From Pseudomonas sp. GM50 (GTDB lineage: Bacteria > Pseudomonadota > Gammaproteobacteria > Pseudomonadales > Pseudomonadaceae), in assembly GCF_000282375.1 (NCBI RefSeq), contig NZ_AKJK01000051.1, forward strand, positions 37,583 to 101,582: 64,000 bases of DNA, in the 5' to 3' direction. The position numbers and the translations under genes were made by a program. Under the pieces are notes generated by a model. That model did no database searches and was not told where the DNA came from. It was given only the letters and a program-made list of their open reading frames with translations. This document shows, piece by piece, positions 47,955 to 58,691 of the stretch; within the stretch, counting starts at the first letter, position 1, and every line of letters begins with the position of its first letter.

Positions 47955-49223
47955 TTAGCCGTTGAACACGTCATCCACGCTTTTCAGCGGGTAGTTCTTC
48001 GGATACGGCAGGGTCGCCACACCGGTCTCGATCGCAGCCTTGGCCACGGCATCGGAGATCAGGGTGATCAGACGGGCATCCATTGGTTTCGGAATGATGT
48101 ACTCACGACCGAATTCCAGCTTGATGCCGCCGTAGGCGTCGCACACTTCCTGAGGCACTGGCAGCTTGGCCAGTTCACGCAGGGCGTTGGCGGCAGCCAC
48201 TTTCATTTCTTCGTTGATGCGCTTGGCGCGAACGTCCAGGGCACCACGGAAGATGAACGGGAAGCCCAATACGTTGTTGACCTGGTTCGGGTAGTCCGAA
48301 CGGCCGGTGGCCATGATCACGTCGTTACGGGTGGCGTGAGCCAGTTCCGGGGAGATTTCCGGATCCGGGTTCGAGCACGCGAACACGATCGGGTTGGCCG
48401 CCATGGACTTCAGGCCTTCAGCGCTCAGCAGGTTCGGGCCGGACAGGCCAACGAACACGTCAGCGCCTTCCAGCGCGTCAGCCAGGGTGCGTTTCTCGGT
48501 CGCGTGAGCGAACACAGCCTTGTACTGGTTCAGGTCGTCACGGCCGGAGTGGATCACGCCGGTACGGTCAACCATGTAGATGTTTTCGATGTTGGCGCCC
48601 ATGCTCACCAGCAATTTCATGCAGGAGATGGCCGCGGCACCGGCGCCCAGGCAGACGATTTTGGCGTCAGCCAGGGTTTTGCCAGCGATTTCCAGGGCGT
48701 TGATCATGCCGGCCGCAGTAACGATTGCGGTGCCGTGCTGGTCATCGTGGAATACCGGAATATCGCACTGCTCGATCAGAGCGCGTTCGATCTCAAAGCA
48801 CTCAGGTGCCTTGATGTCTTCCAGGTTGATGCCACCGAAGGTGATGGAGATACGCTTGACGGTGTCGATGAAGGCTTGCGGGCTTTCGGAGTCGACTTCG
48901 ATGTCGAACACGTCAATGCCGGCGAAGCGCTTGAACAGCACACCCTTACCTTCCATAACCGGCTTGGAAGCCAATGGGCCGAGGTTACCCAGGCCGAGAA
49001 TCGCGGTGCCATCGGAAATGACTGCAACCAGGTTGCCCTTGCCGGTGTATTTGTAGGCCAGTTCAGGATCGCGGGCGATTTCGCGTACTGGTTCGGCTAC
49101 GCCGGGGCTGTAGGCCAGCGACAGATCGCGGGCGGTAGCGGTGGCCTTGGTGAGCTCGACACTCAGCTTCCCTGGACGGGGATGGGCGTGATATTCGAGA
49201 GCGGCAGTTTTCAGATCAGACAT
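47955..49223 (-). CDS. maeB: Malic enzyme (NADP-type, short form)
   Basis: A 422-residue oxidative decarboxylase (malate to pyruvate). It has the N-terminal malic domain (YSPGVAEPV near 39, the [18 protein letters not shown] metal-site region near 130) and an NAD(P)-binding Rossmann domain ([14 protein letters not shown] near 190). It lacks the phosphotransacetylase-like C-terminal domain of the E. coli MaeB (about 760 residues), as is normal in Pseudomonas. ATG 49223 is chosen ([12 protein letters not shown]); the extension to 49343 is not supported. Supplies NADPH, relevant for fatty acid and PHA synthesis. Confidence 0.93.
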   Translation of the reverse strand: MSDLKTAALEYHAHPRPGKLSVELTKATATARDLSLAYSPGVAEPVREIARDPELAYKYTGKGNLVAVISDGTAILGLGNLGPLASKPVMEGKGVLFKRFAGIDVFDIEVDSESPQAFIDTVKRISITFGGINLEDIKAPECFEIERALIEQCDIPVFHDDQHGTAIVTAAGMINALEIAGKTLADAKIVCLGAGAAAISCMKLLVSMGANIENIYMVDRTGVIHSGRDDLNQYKAVFAHATEKRTLADALEGADVFVGLSGPNLLSAEGLKSMAANPIVFACSNPDPEISPELAHATRNDVIMATGRSDYPNQVNNVLGFPFIFRGALDVRAKRINEEMKVAAANALRELAKLPVPQEVCDAYGGIKLEFGREYIIPKPMDARLITLISDAVAKAAIETGVATLPYPKNYPLKSVDDVFNG

Positions 49224-49406
49224 ATGGGCATTCCGCTTTTTACTGTTGGACAGACGGACCGCCGAGGATACTCGCCTCGCAAAGTCCTCACAAGACTGAC
49301 CAGTCACCCCTGTCAAGCGCCCGGCCCTACGACTTTGGGCCAAGAGCCACGGAACACAAGGGATAGACTGTTCACAATTAATAGAAAAAATGTCTACAAT
49401 TTTTTC

Positions 49407-50207
49407 TTACGGTGCTGCCTGCAACATCGCCGGATCGGTCAGCGGCAGCAGCCAGCGCGCCTGCCCCGGCTTCAACCCGCCGCGACGCGAACGATCCACC
49501 ACCCAGCCACGAGCCTCGATTTGCTTGCCTTTGAGCTTTTCAAGCGATGCGACATCGAATTGATCCAGCAAATTGGGTGCAACCCGCAATACAACCGAAT
49601 CCTGCAACTCGATCCAAACCCCGCCGCGATTGCGCTGAACCTTGCTCACACGACCGCTGAGCATGGCGAAGCCGGACGCGCTGATCTGCTCCGCTTTCAG
49701 TACAGGTGATTGTCGCCATAGCCCGAGACCCGCCCGACGAGCACTGCGTTCGGCCACTTGCTGGCAGGCGACCAAATCGACATTCGGTGCCACCGCCACC
49801 TGAAAACCGAGGCCCTCGGCGAGCATCTGCGCTTCAAGGTTGGCACCATCGACGCCATAGACATGGGCCAGGGTACGGCCGTAATGGTCCTTGCTTTCTT
49901 TACCCGGCAGCAAACCGACCCGCCCGTCGCTGGCGGCAACCAGAGCTTCAAGGCGCTTGCGCGCGGCCACGGCGAACGGCTCGTCAGAACGCCCCTGCTT
50001 GCCCAACTCCGGCGTATTCAAACCGATCATGCGCACGCTGCGACCATCGCGCAGGCGCAAGGTGTCGCCATCCACCACCCGCTGCACCGCGACCGACGTC
50101 AGACCGCTCGGTGCCGGGCAGAAGGCCTGGGCAGCGGAAAGCCAAATCGCGGACACAAAAAAGGCGCCCGCGAGGGACGCCTTTTTCATCAGCAAGGAAA
50201 AGCCCAT
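49407..50207 (-). CDS. Secreted thermonuclease (SNase)-like protein
   Basis: A 266-residue protein. A signal peptide (about 10-30, ending AQA) is followed by an SNase-like domain (VVDGDTLRLRDGRSVRMIGLNTPELG near 42-68; DHYGRTLAHVYG near 107) containing the Arg/Glu/Arg pattern of staphylococcal nuclease. A C-terminal OB-like region (GFAMLSGRVSKVQRNRGGVWIEL) ends with a basic tail. ATG 50207 has GAAAGG close upstream; ATG 50189 is also possible. The rpmE terminator hairpin overlaps the first codons, so translation start and transcription stop are intertwined. Probably a periplasmic or exported nuclease. Confidence 0.8.
   Translation of the reverse strand: MGFSLLMKKASLAGAFFVSAIWLSAAQAFCPAPSGLTSVAVQRVVDGDTLRLRDGRSVRMIGLNTPELGKQGRSDEPFAVAARKRLEALVAASDGRVGLLPGKESKDHYGRTLAHVYGVDGANLEAQMLAEGLGFQVAVAPNVDLVACQQVAERSARRAGLGLWRQSPVLKAEQISASGFAMLSGRVSKVQRNRGGVWIELQDSVVLRVAPNLLDQFDVASLEKLKGKQIEARGWVVDRSRRGGLKPGQARWLLPLTDPAMLQAAP
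50157..50186 (-). terminator. Rho-independent terminator of rpmE, inside the nuclease start
   Basis: On the minus strand AAAAAGGCG / CGCCTTTTT with an 11-base loop and T-run. It lies 36 bases after the rpmE stop but within the first codons (MKKASLAGAFF) of the nuclease gene. Confidence 0.75.
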
Positions 50208-50221
50208 CGGGCCTTTCAACC

Positions 50222-50452
50222 TTACTCTGCAGCAGCAGGAGCTTTCTTGCCGAAAGCGCCGAAACGGTCTGCGAAGCGCTGTACACGGCCGCCAGTATCC
50301 AGAGTCTTCTGCTTACCGGTGTAGAACGGGTGGCATTCGTTGCATACATCGATCGCCAGAGGCTTGGCCAGGTTCGAACGAGTTTCGAACTTGTTGCCAC
50401 AGCTGCAGGTAACTGCGGTGATTTCGTATGTTGGATGGATATCGGCTTTCAT
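50222..50452 (-). CDS. rpmE: 50S ribosomal protein L31 (zinc-binding type)
   Basis: A 76-residue ribosomal protein starting [11 protein letters not shown]. Cys16-x-Cys18 and Cys37-x2-Cys40 form the zinc site, so this is the zinc-containing (C+) paralogue, which cells replace by a zinc-free L31 under zinc starvation. Confidence 0.97.
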   Translation of the reverse strand: MKADIHPTYEITAVTCSCGNKFETRSNLAKPLAIDVCNECHPFYTGKQKTLDTGGRVQRFADRFGAFGKKAPAAAE

Positions 50453-50602
50453 GATGTATTCCTCAGGCTAGCGTGCCGCCACTCAACACCATTGTTGAAT
50501 ACCGCACGTAATTAGGCCGCGGATTCTACCAGACCTTTGCAATCACGCAAGCTGTCCCTTACACCGACCGTCTGCTAGGCTCCCGGCCCAAAGCGCCGTC
50601 CC

Positions 50603-50692
50603 TGTAGGAGCGAGCCTGCTCGCGAAAGCGGTGTGTCAGACGACATGAATGCTGACTGACATTCCCTTTTCGCGAGCAGGCTCGCTCCCACA
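50603..50692. repeat. REP pair (inverted)
   Basis: Inverted copies at 50603-50625 (GTAGGAGCGAGCCTGCTCGC) and 50670-50692 (GTGGGAGC form) between rpmE and priA, which are divergent. One arm has A where the other has G, a mixed pair. Confidence 0.88.
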
Positions 50693-50739
50693 GGGCCATG
50701 GCCCTGCTGTTTATTTTCCGCTTATCGAGACTCCCCCGC

Positions 50740-52959
50740 GTGCCCAACGCCATTTTGCGCCTCGCCCTGCCTTCGCCCCTGCGCCGCCTGTTCGACTACC
50801 GCGCGCCGGCCGGAGTCCTGCGTGCCCAGTTGCACCCTGGCATGCGCTTGCGGGTGCCGTTTGGCAGGCGAGAGATGATCGGGATTCTGGTGGAGATCAC
50901 CGACACCAGTGAAGTACCGGCAGAAAAACTCAAACCGGCCCTGGCGCTGCTCGACGCCACGCCGCCCCTGCCGCCAGCGCTGTTCAAACTGTGCCTGTGG
51001 ACTTCCCAGTATTACCAGCACAGCCTCGGCGACACGTTGAGCTGGGCGCTGCCAGTGTTGTTGCGTCAGGGTGAACTGGCCGAAGCGCGCCAGGAGCGTT
51101 TTTGGTCCGCCGCACCCGGCGCCAGCCTTGATGATCCGCGCATCGCCCGCGCACCGAGACAACGTGAAGCCCTGGCGACCCTGGCCCAGCACCCCCATGG
51201 TGTCGCTCATCAGTTGCTGAGCAAATTGATGCTGAGCAAGGACAGCCTCGATCTGTTGCTGGCCAAGGATCTGGTGCAAGTAGAAATCCGCAAGCACGCG
51301 CCCGGTGTGCGCCACGAACACTGGCTAGCGCAACCGGAGCTGCCGCTCAACCCGGAGCAGCGCGCCGCTTACGAAGCGATTCGCGCCGGATTCGACAGTT
51401 ATCACGCGTTCCTGCTGGCCGGTGTCACCGGCAGTGGCAAGACCGAAGTCTATTTGCAGCTGATCCGCGAAACCCTCGAGGCCGGTAAGCAAGCCCTGGT
51501 GCTGATCCCGGAGATCAACCTCGGCCCGCAAACCCTGGCGCGCTTCGAGCAGCGCTTCAATGCGCGCATCGCGCTGATCCACTCCGCGGTCAATGACCGC
51601 GAACGCCTGGAAGCCTGGCTGGCGGCACGAGATGGCGAGGCCGACATTATTATCGGTACCCGTTCGGCACTGTTCACGCCGATGAAAAACCCAGGTCTGA
51701 TCATCATCGATGAAGAACACGACGGCTCTTATAAACAGCAGGAAGGCCTGCGCTACCACGCCCGCGACCTGGCACTGGTCCGCGCCCGGCAGGAAAACAT
51801 CCCGATTGTCCTCGGATCTGCCACCCCTTCGCTGGAAAGCCTGCAAAACGCCTACACCGGTCGTTACGGTCTCTTACGTCTGAATGAGCGGGCCGGTGGC
51901 GCCAAGCAACCGCGTTTCCTGCGCCTGGACGTGAAAAGTCGTCCGCTGGACAGCGGCATTTCCGGGCCGATGCAACAAGCTATCGGTCAGACCCTGGCCG
52001 CCGGCCAGCAGGTGCTGGTGTTCCTCAACCGCCGAGGGTTCGCCCCGACGCTGCTCTGCCACGACTGCGGCTGGATGTCTGAATGCCAGCGCTGCGACGC
52101 ACGAATGACCGTGCACCAGCGCTCCGGTGAACTGCGTTGCCACCATTGTGGCTACGTCGAACGAGTGCCTCGGCATTGCCCGAAGTGCGGCAAAGTCGAT
52201 TTGCGGCCCGTGGGTGCCGGTACCGAGCGCGCCGAAGAACGCCTGGGGATTCTGTTTCCGCACGTCCCGGTGCTGCGGGTCGACCGCGACAGCACTTCAC
52301 GCAAAGACGCGATGAATCAACTGTTCGCCACCATTCAGAAAGGCCAGCCGTGCATTCTGGTCGGCACACAGATGCTTGCCAAAGGGCACCACTTTCCACG
52401 GGTGACCCTGGTGTCGATTCTCGATGCCGACGGCGGGCTGTTCTCCGGCGATTTCCGCGCCAGCGAACGCATGGCACAGTTGATCGTCCAGGTCGCCGGG
52501 CGCGCGGGGCGGGCCGAAGAGCCGGGCAAAGTGATTATCCAGACGCACCTGGCGGACCATCCGCTGCTGGTGCAACTGACCGAACAAGGCTATTTCGCCT
52601 TTGCCGAACAGGCGTTGAGCGAACGCCGCTCCGCAGGGCTTCCGCCGTTTGCGCATCTCGCGCTGCTGCGGGCCGAAGCGCATAAACCGGGGCAAGCCGA
52701 AGGCTTCCTCGATGAAGCGTGCAGCGAGGCCGAGCGTTTGCTGACCGAGCAGAACCTGAGCGGGATTGAGTTGCTGGGGCCAGTGCCTGCGCCGATGGAG
52801 CGCCGGGCCGGGCGTTATCGCGCACAGTTGTTGCTGCAAGCGACGGCCCGGGCACCGCTGCATCGATTGCTGAGCAGTTGGTTGCTGGTTTTGGAGCAGA
52901 TGCCGAGTGGGCGGGCGGTGCGTTGGTCTTTGGATGTGGATCCGGTCGATTTGTATTGA
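50740..52959 (+). CDS. priA: Primosomal helicase PriA
   Basis: A 739-residue 3'-5' helicase that restarts stalled replication forks. An N-terminal DNA-binding region is followed by Walker [10 protein letters not shown] at about 228-236, the DEEH box at 324-327, GSATPSLE near 362, and two zinc-binding Cys clusters (CHDCG, CQRCD, CHHCG, CPKCG) near 440-485. The GTG start at 50740 gives the usual [14 protein letters not shown] beginning; the longer frame from 50698 reads into the REP. Confidence 0.96.
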   Translation: MPNAILRLALPSPLRRLFDYRAPAGVLRAQLHPGMRLRVPFGRREMIGILVEITDTSEVPAEKLKPALALLDATPPLPPALFKLCLWTSQYYQHSLGDTLSWALPVLLRQGELAEARQERFWSAAPGASLDDPRIARAPRQREALATLAQHPHGVAHQLLSKLMLSKDSLDLLLAKDLVQVEIRKHAPGVRHEHWLAQPELPLNPEQRAAYEAIRAGFDSYHAFLLAGVTGSGKTEVYLQLIRETLEAGKQALVLIPEINLGPQTLARFEQRFNARIALIHSAVNDRERLEAWLAARDGEADIIIGTRSALFTPMKNPGLIIIDEEHDGSYKQQEGLRYHARDLALVRARQENIPIVLGSATPSLESLQNAYTGRYGLLRLNERAGGAKQPRFLRLDVKSRPLDSGISGPMQQAIGQTLAAGQQVLVFLNRRGFAPTLLCHDCGWMSECQRCDARMTVHQRSGELRCHHCGYVERVPRHCPKCGKVDLRPVGAGTERAEERLGILFPHVPVLRVDRDSTSRKDAMNQLFATIQKGQPCILVGTQMLAKGHHFPRVTLVSILDADGGLFSGDFRASERMAQLIVQVAGRAGRAEEPGKVIIQTHLADHPLLVQLTEQGYFAFAEQALSERRSAGLPPFAHLALLRAEAHKPGQAEGFLDEACSEAERLLTEQNLSGIELLGPVPAPMERRAGRYRAQLLLQATARAPLHRLLSSWLLVLEQMPSGRAVRWSLDVDPVDLY

Positions 52960-52973
52960 ATTCAAGATTGCTA

Positions 52974-53063
52974 TCGCGGGCAAGCCCGGCTCCCACAGGG
53001 ATCTGCGTTGTTCACATGCTCTACGTCATACCACTTACCCTGTGGGAGCGAGCCTGCTCGCGA
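52974..53063. repeat. Hybrid REP pair
   Basis: Inverted copies of two subtypes: TCGCGGGCAAGCCCGGCTCC (52974 on) and GTGGGAGCGAGCCTGCTCGC (53042 on), between priA and argS. Confidence 0.85.
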
Positions 53064-53197
53064 TGGGGCCCGATTTGTCACCACATATCCATAACCTGCC
53101 CGCTATAGTTGGCAAGCCCGTCTTCGCAACGGATAATGCCCAGTTTTTCCACCAGCGCATCGAAGCGCCGCCGCGCTTGCGGTCGAAAGAGCAGACC

Positions 53198-54934
53198 ATG
53201 AAAGACACCATTCGCCAGCTGATCCAACAAGCCATCACCCAACTCGTCAACGAAGGTGTGTTGCCTGAAGGCCTGTCGCCGGCGATCCAGGTGGAAAACT
53301 CTCGCGACAAGAAAAACGGCGACTTCGCCAGCAACATCGCCATGATGCTGGCCAAACCGGCGGGTATGAAACCCCGTGACCTGGCCGAGAAAATCATCGC
53401 CGCGCTGCCGGCTGACGAGAACGTCACCAAGACCGAAATCGCCGGCCCTGGCTTCCTGAACTTCTTCCAGAACACTCAAGCCCTGGCGACCCGCCTGGAC
53501 GCGGCGCTGGCCGACGACCACATCGGCGTACGCAAGGCCGGCCCGGTGCAGCGCACCGTGGTTGACCTGTCGGCCCCGAACCTGGCCAAGGAGATGCACG
53601 TCGGCCATTTGCGCTCGACCATCATCGGCGACGGCGTGGCCCGGGTTCTGGAATTCCTCGGCGACGAAGTGATCCGCCAGAACCACGTTGGCGACTGGGG
53701 CACCCAGTTCGGCATGCTGATGGCTTATCTGCAGGAAAACCCGATCACCAGCGACGAGCTGTCGGACCTGGAAAACTTCTACCGCGCCGCCAAGCAACGC
53801 TTCGACGAGTCCGCCGAGTTCGCTGATCGCGCCCGTGGCCTGGTGGTCAAGCTGCAAGCCGGCGACCCGGACTGCCTGGCGCTGTGGACCAAGTTCAAAG
53901 ACATCTCGCTGTCGCACTGCCAGAAAATCTACGAACTGCTGAACGTCAAACTGACCATGGCCGACGTAATGGGTGAAAGCGCCTATAACGACGACCTGAT
54001 CAACGTGGTCAACGACCTCAAGGCCGCTGGCCTGCTGGTCGAGAGCAACGGCGCTCAATGCGTGTTCCTCGACGAGTTCAAGAACGCCGATGGCGACCCG
54101 CTGCCAGTGATCATCGTCAAGGCCGACGGCGGTTACCTCTACGCCACCACCGACCTGGCGGCCGTGCGTTATCGCAGCGGCGTGCTGAAGGCCGATCGTG
54201 CGCTGTATTTCGTCGACCAGCGCCAGGCCCTGCACTTCCAGCAAGTGTTCCAGGTCGCGCGCCTGGCCGGTTTCGTGACGCACCCGATGGAAATGGAACA
54301 CATGGGCTTCGGCACCATGAACGGCGCCGACGGCCGTCCGTTCAAGACCCGTGATGGCGGCACCGTGAAGTTGATCGACCTGCTGACCGAAGCACAGGAA
54401 CGCGCCTACACGCTGGTGAAAGAGAAGAACCCGACGCTTGCCGAAGACGAGTTGCGCAACATCGCCAAGGTCGTGGGCATCGGCGCCGTGAAATACGCCG
54501 ATCTGTCCAAGCACCGCACCAGCGACTACAGCTTCAACTTCGACCTGATGCTGAACTTCGAAGGCAACACCGCGCCGTATCTGCTGTACGCCTACACTCG
54601 GGTGGCCGGCGTGTTCCGCAAGCTTGGCAAGGATTTCAGCGAAGTCGAAGGGCAGATCGTCCTCGAAGCGCCGCACGAACATGAGCTGGCGGCGAAACTC
54701 GCGCAGTTCGGCGAGATCCTGAATAACGTGTCCGACAAAGGCACGCCGCACATCCTCTGCACCTACCTGTACGATGTTGCCGGCCTGTTCTCCAGCTTCT
54801 ACGAGAACTGCCCGATCCTCGGCGCCGACACCCCGGTGCAAATGCAGAGCCGTCTGCGCCTCGCCGCGCTGACCGGCCGCACCCTCAAGCAAGGCCTGGA
54901 ACTCTTGGGTCTGGAAACTCTGGAGCGTATGTAA
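53198..54934 (+). CDS. argS: Arginyl-tRNA synthetase
   Basis: A 578-residue class I aminoacyl-tRNA synthetase. The HVGH at residues 134-137 is the HIGH signature in [15 protein letters not shown]. An N-terminal Add1 domain precedes it, and the C-terminal DALR anticodon-binding domain ([13 protein letters not shown] near 465) follows. The KMSK motif is degenerate, as usual for ArgRS. ATG 53198 gives the standard [13 protein letters not shown] start. Confidence 0.97.
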   Translation: MKDTIRQLIQQAITQLVNEGVLPEGLSPAIQVENSRDKKNGDFASNIAMMLAKPAGMKPRDLAEKIIAALPADENVTKTEIAGPGFLNFFQNTQALATRLDAALADDHIGVRKAGPVQRTVVDLSAPNLAKEMHVGHLRSTIIGDGVARVLEFLGDEVIRQNHVGDWGTQFGMLMAYLQENPITSDELSDLENFYRAAKQRFDESAEFADRARGLVVKLQAGDPDCLALWTKFKDISLSHCQKIYELLNVKLTMADVMGESAYNDDLINVVNDLKAAGLLVESNGAQCVFLDEFKNADGDPLPVIIVKADGGYLYATTDLAAVRYRSGVLKADRALYFVDQRQALHFQQVFQVARLAGFVTHPMEMEHMGFGTMNGADGRPFKTRDGGTVKLIDLLTEAQERAYTLVKEKNPTLAEDELRNIAKVVGIGAVKYADLSKHRTSDYSFNFDLMLNFEGNTAPYLLYAYTRVAGVFRKLGKDFSEVEGQIVLEAPHEHELAAKLAQFGEILNNVSDKGTPHILCTYLYDVAGLFSSFYENCPILGADTPVQMQSRLRLAALTGRTLKQGLELLGLETLERM

Positions 54935-54935
54935 G

Positions 54936-55643
54936 TTGGCTGCCAAGAAAAAACCAGCACCCAAGCGTGGCGCCAGCCGTTACCAAGCTCCTGCAAAGCA
55001 ACCGATCCCGGGCTGGCTGTGGATGGCTATCGGCCTGACGGTCGGCGCGTTCATTGTGTTCCTGATGAAGCTGGAGCCGGGCAAGGGCAGCGATACCGTC
55101 AAGCGCGAGAAGATCGAGCAGCAGAAAGCCACCAAGATCGCCGAGGCCAACAAGACCCCGCCGAGCCCGACGCAACCGGTGAAGCCGAAGTACGACTTCT
55201 ACACTTTGCTGCCGGAATCGGAAGTCATTGTGCCGCCGGACGCGGTACCGGAGAAAACCCTGCCGACGCCACAAGTGCCGGCCATTCCGACCACGCCGGT
55301 GACGCCAGAGCAAGCGGCGAAGATCGACACCGCCCGGGCTCAAGCGGCATTAGCCGGCATCACCCCACCGCCAGCACCGCCCGTGGCGAAAGCTGCGCCG
55401 GTGACCAAGTTCTTCCTGCAGGCGGGTTCGTTCCGCAAGGAAGCCGATGCCGACAAGGTGCGTGCGCAGATCATCTTGCTGGGGCAGGCCGTGGCGGTTG
55501 AATCCGGCACGGTGAAGGACGAGACCTGGTATCGGGTGCTGGTCGGTCCGTTCAGCAACCGCGAACAGCTGACCACCGCCCAGAAGCAACTGGCGGGTAG
55601 CGGCTTCAGCAACCTGTTGTTACAACAACGCCAGAGTCGCTGA
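54936..55643 (+). CDS. SPOR-domain membrane protein (FtsN-like)
   Basis: A 235-residue bitopic protein: short basic cytoplasmic tail (AAKKKPAPKRGASRY), one membrane helix (WLWMAIGLTVGAFIVFLMKL, about 26-45), a coiled/Pro-rich periplasmic linker, and a C-terminal SPOR domain (KFFLQAGSFRKEADADKVRAQ near 155). It resembles FtsN and similar divisome proteins. The start is TTG 54936, right after the argS stop, with GGAG 11 bases upstream, so it is coupled to argS. Confidence 0.87.
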   Translation: MAAKKKPAPKRGASRYQAPAKQPIPGWLWMAIGLTVGAFIVFLMKLEPGKGSDTVKREKIEQQKATKIAEANKTPPSPTQPVKPKYDFYTLLPESEVIVPPDAVPEKTLPTPQVPAIPTTPVTPEQAAKIDTARAQAALAGITPPPAPPVAKAAPVTKFFLQAGSFRKEADADKVRAQIILLGQAVAVESGTVKDETWYRVLVGPFSNREQLTTAQKQLAGSGFSNLLLQQRQSR

Positions 55644-55814
55644 TTCGGTCAGGGGCATTGCGTCATCGTTCTTCGCGGGCAAGCCTCGCTCCTACAGGAG
55701 CAGGCGTCAGAGCCGCTGATTTCGCCAGGGACACCGCGTCATCGTTCTTCGCGGGCAAGCCTCGCTCCTACAGGATCACGTAAATCTCTGTAGGAGCGAG
55801 GCTTGCCCGCGAAG
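55632..55814. repeat. Tandem-duplicated REP cluster
   Basis: A 67-base segment (55632-55698) that includes the stop codon of the SPOR gene and a REP arm is repeated at 55708-55774 with 7 mismatches; offset 76 bases. Then an inverted REP arm (about 55789-55814) completes the array. REP core is the GTAGGAGCGAGGCTTGCCCG type. The rest of the gap to hslV (55815-55950) shows nothing else clear. Confidence 0.85.
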
Positions 55815-55950
55815 GCGCCCGAACAGACAACACCCCCATCCCTGCCCTACACCGCTCGTCCCCTCTCCCGCCCTACAGTTGAAAAACGCTCTACCACCCC
55901 CATATGAGTTGGCATAAGGCATTTTCGCCCCGCTGCGTGGAGACTCTCCC

Positions 55951-56481
55951 TTGACCACCATCGTTTCAGTTCGCCGCCACGGCAAAGTCGTCATGGGCGG
56001 CGACGGCCAGGTTTCGCTCGGCAATACCGTGATGAAAGGCAACGCGAAGAAAGTTCGTCGCCTCTACCACGGCCAGGTTATCGCCGGTTTTGCCGGGGCC
56101 ACCGCTGACGCCTTCACCCTCTTCGAGCGTTTCGAAGGCCAGCTTGAGAAACATCAGGGCCACCTGGTTCGCGCCGCCGTCGAACTCGCCAAAGAATGGC
56201 GCACCGACCGCTCCCTGAGCCGCCTCGAAGCCATGCTCGCGGTCGCCAACAAAGATGCCTCCCTGATCATCACCGGCAACGGTGACGTGGTTGAGCCCGA
56301 AGAAGGCCTGATCGCCATGGGTTCCGGCGGCGGTTACGCCCAGGCCGCCGCGAGTGCCCTGCTGAAGAAAACCGATTTGTCGGCCCGGGAAATCGTCGAA
56401 ACCGCCTTGGGCATCGCTGGCGACATCTGCGTGTTCACCAACCACACCTTCACCATTGAGGAGCAGGACCTCGCTGAGTAA
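55951..56481 (+). CDS. hslV: ATP-dependent protease peptidase subunit HslV
   Basis: A 176-residue proteasome-beta-like peptidase. After Met removal Thr (TTIVSVRR) is the N-terminal nucleophile; GDGQVSLG and [14 protein letters not shown] are conserved. Start is TTG 55951 with GGAG 8 bases upstream. Forms the HslUV (ClpQY) complex with the next gene product. Confidence 0.96.
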   Translation: MTTIVSVRRHGKVVMGGDGQVSLGNTVMKGNAKKVRRLYHGQVIAGFAGATADAFTLFERFEGQLEKHQGHLVRAAVELAKEWRTDRSLSRLEAMLAVANKDASLIITGNGDVVEPEEGLIAMGSGGGYAQAAASALLKKTDLSAREIVETALGIAGDICVFTNHTFTIEEQDLAE

Positions 56482-56535
56482 GCCTGTTTTGGCCTAGCGC
56501 CACGGCTCACTTTTGCTTGAGGACCGCCAATTATT

Positions 56536-57876
56536 ATGCCCATGACCCCCCGTGAAATCGTCCACGAACTCAATCGCCATATCATCGGCCAGGACGATGC
56601 CAAACGCGCCGTCGCCATCGCCTTGCGTAACCGCTGGCGCCGCATGCAGCTGCCCGAAGAGCTGCGCGTCGAAGTTACCCCCAAGAACATCCTGATGATC
56701 GGCCCGACCGGTGTCGGTAAAACCGAGATCGCCCGTCGCCTGGCCAAGCTCGCCAACGCGCCGTTCATCAAAGTCGAAGCGACCAAGTTCACCGAAGTGG
56801 GCTACGTTGGCCGTGACGTCGAATCGATCATTCGTGATCTGGCCGACGCCGCGATCAAACTGCTGCGCGAACAGGAAATGACCAAGGTTCGCCACCGCGC
56901 CGAAGACGCTGCCGAAGAACGCATCCTCGACGCCTTGCTGCCACCGGCACGCATGGGCTTCAGCAACGAGGACTCCGCACCGTCGGCCGATTCCAACACC
57001 CGTCAGCTGTTCCGCAAGCGCCTGCGTGAAGGTCAGCTGGATGACAAGGAGATCGAAATCGAAGTGGCCGAAGTGGCCGGCGTCGATATCTCCGCGCCAC
57101 CGGGCATGGAAGAAATGACCAACCAGCTGCAGAGCCTGTTCGCCAACATGGGCAAGGGCAAGCGCAAAAACCGCAAGCTCAAGGTCAAGGAAGCGCTGAA
57201 ACTGGTTCGCGACGAAGAAGCCGGTCGCCTGGTCAACGAAGAAGAATTGAAGGCCAAGGCCCTGGAGGCCGTTGAGCAGCACGGCATCGTGTTCATCGAC
57301 GAAATCGACAAGGTCGCCAAGCGCGGCAATTCCGGTGGCATCGACGTGTCCCGTGAAGGCGTACAGCGTGACTTGCTGCCGCTGATCGAAGGCTGCACCG
57401 TCAACACCAAACTGGGCATGGTCAAGACTGACCACATCCTGTTCATCGCTTCCGGTGCGTTCCACCTGAGCAAGCCGAGCGATCTGGTGCCTGAGCTGCA
57501 AGGTCGCCTGCCGATTCGGGTCGAGCTCAAGGCCCTGAGCCCGGAAGATTTCGAGCGCATCCTCAGCGAGCCACATGCATCGCTCACCGAGCAGTACTGT
57601 GCACTGCTGAAAACCGAAGGGCTGCTCATCGAATTCCTGCCGGACGGCATCAAGCGTCTCGCCGAGATCGCCTGGCAGGTCAACGAGAAAACCGAAAACA
57701 TCGGTGCCCGTCGCCTGCACACCCTGCTCGAGCGCCTGCTCGAAGAGGTGTCGTTCAGCGCCGGTGATCTGGCCAGCACCCACGAGGACAAGCCGATCCT
57801 GATCGATGCCGATTACGTCAACAGCCACTTGGGCGAATTGGCGCAGAACGAAGACCTGTCCCGTTATATCCTGTAA
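56536..57876 (+). CDS. hslU: ATP-dependent protease ATPase subunit HslU
   Basis: A 446-residue AAA+ unfoldase. Walker [10 protein letters not shown] starts at residue 56, Walker B FIDEIDK is near 253, with the intermediate domain (about 110-230) between them and the sensor region ARRLHTLLE near 395. It follows hslV by 54 bases and is expressed with it, a heat-shock protease pair. Confidence 0.97.
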   Translation: MPMTPREIVHELNRHIIGQDDAKRAVAIALRNRWRRMQLPEELRVEVTPKNILMIGPTGVGKTEIARRLAKLANAPFIKVEATKFTEVGYVGRDVESIIRDLADAAIKLLREQEMTKVRHRAEDAAEERILDALLPPARMGFSNEDSAPSADSNTRQLFRKRLREGQLDDKEIEIEVAEVAGVDISAPPGMEEMTNQLQSLFANMGKGKRKNRKLKVKEALKLVRDEEAGRLVNEEELKAKALEAVEQHGIVFIDEIDKVAKRGNSGGIDVSREGVQRDLLPLIEGCTVNTKLGMVKTDHILFIASGAFHLSKPSDLVPELQGRLPIRVELKALSPEDFERILSEPHASLTEQYCALLKTEGLLIEFLPDGIKRLAEIAWQVNEKTENIGARRLHTLLERLLEEVSFSAGDLASTHEDKPILIDADYVNSHLGELAQNEDLSRYIL

Positions 57877-57902
57877 GCCATACTTACAGTGGTAGCGGAC
57901 CC

Positions 57903-57992
57903 TGTGGGAGCGGGCTTGCTCGCGAAGAGGCCGTAACATTCAACATCTGTGTTGACTGTTACACCGCTTTCGCGAGCAAGCCCGCTCCCACA
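57903..57992. repeat. REP pair (inverted)
   Basis: Inverted copies at 57903-57926 and 57969-57992 (GTGGGAGCGGGCTTGCTCGC type) between hslU and the DUF971 gene. Confidence 0.9.
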
Positions 57993-58056
57993 TTTGAACT
58001 GTGGTGTTTTGCAGATCAGGTTCCACCAGGTCTCCCACACAGACGGACTGCCAGCC

Positions 58057-58434
58057 ATGACCCAACTCCCCACCGACATCAAACTCCACAAAGCCTCGAA
58101 AACCCTGTCACTCAAATACGCGTCCGGCGAGGAATATCACCTGCCCGCCGAGTTCCTTCGCGTGCATTCTCCTTCCGCCGAAGTCCAGGGCCACGGCAAA
58201 CCTATCCTGCAATTTGGCAAGATCGGCGTCGGCCTGAGCAAGGTCGAACCGGCCGGTCAGTACGCACTGAAATTGACCTTCGACGACGGCCACGACAGCG
58301 GCTTGTTCACTTGGGAATATCTGTACCAGCTGGCAGTGCGCCAGGAAGATCTCTGGAACGATTATCTTGCGGAACTCAAAGCGGCTGGAAAGACCCGTGA
58401 TCCGAATGAGTCGGTCGTCAAGCTGATGCTCTAG
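58057..58434 (+). CDS. DUF971 (GBBH-like N-terminal domain) protein
   Basis: A 125-residue protein with the DUF971 pattern: SLKYASGEEYHLPAEFLRVHSPSAEVQGHG near 18-47, FGKIGVGLSKVEPAGQYALKLTFDDGHDSGLFTWEYL near 53-88. It is related to the N-terminal domain of gamma-butyrobetaine hydroxylase and to Fe-S-associated small proteins; function unproven. ATG 58057 is chosen over the REP-spanning frame from 57949. It normally sits between hslU and phaC1 in Pseudomonas. Confidence 0.88.
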   Translation: MTQLPTDIKLHKASKTLSLKYASGEEYHLPAEFLRVHSPSAEVQGHGKPILQFGKIGVGLSKVEPAGQYALKLTFDDGHDSGLFTWEYLYQLAVRQEDLWNDYLAELKAAGKTRDPNESVVKLML

Positions 58435-58551
58435 CTCAGGCCTCTGGCTATTTAGAGGGCATTTTCTAATTCCATCTGTTTGAATGCTTCGCTGCGGTGG
58501 CAACGATTGGCCCGCTTGCGAAAAAAATTAAACTCGGGTAACCAATGGAGC

Positions 58552-58567
58552 TGGCAAGTTCCGTGCA
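58552..58567 (+). promoter_or_regulatory. Sigma-54 (-24/-12) promoter upstream of phaC1
   Basis: TGGCAAGTTCCGTGCA: TGGC at -24 and TGCA at -12 with exactly ten bases between the GG and GC, as RpoN promoters need. It lies 125 bases before the phaC1 start. RpoN-type promoters upstream of phaC1 are described in P. aeruginosa; here the match is read from the sequence. Confidence 0.7.
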
Positions 58568-58691
58568 GTGCTCTCTGAACTAAAAAAGCAGCGATGCGCA
58601 ATTTACAGTCACCCGAGCAGTAGTACTTGGCGTGCTGTGTGATTACACAGCTGGACTCAGGTACTCGTCTCAGGACAATGGAGCGTCGTAG

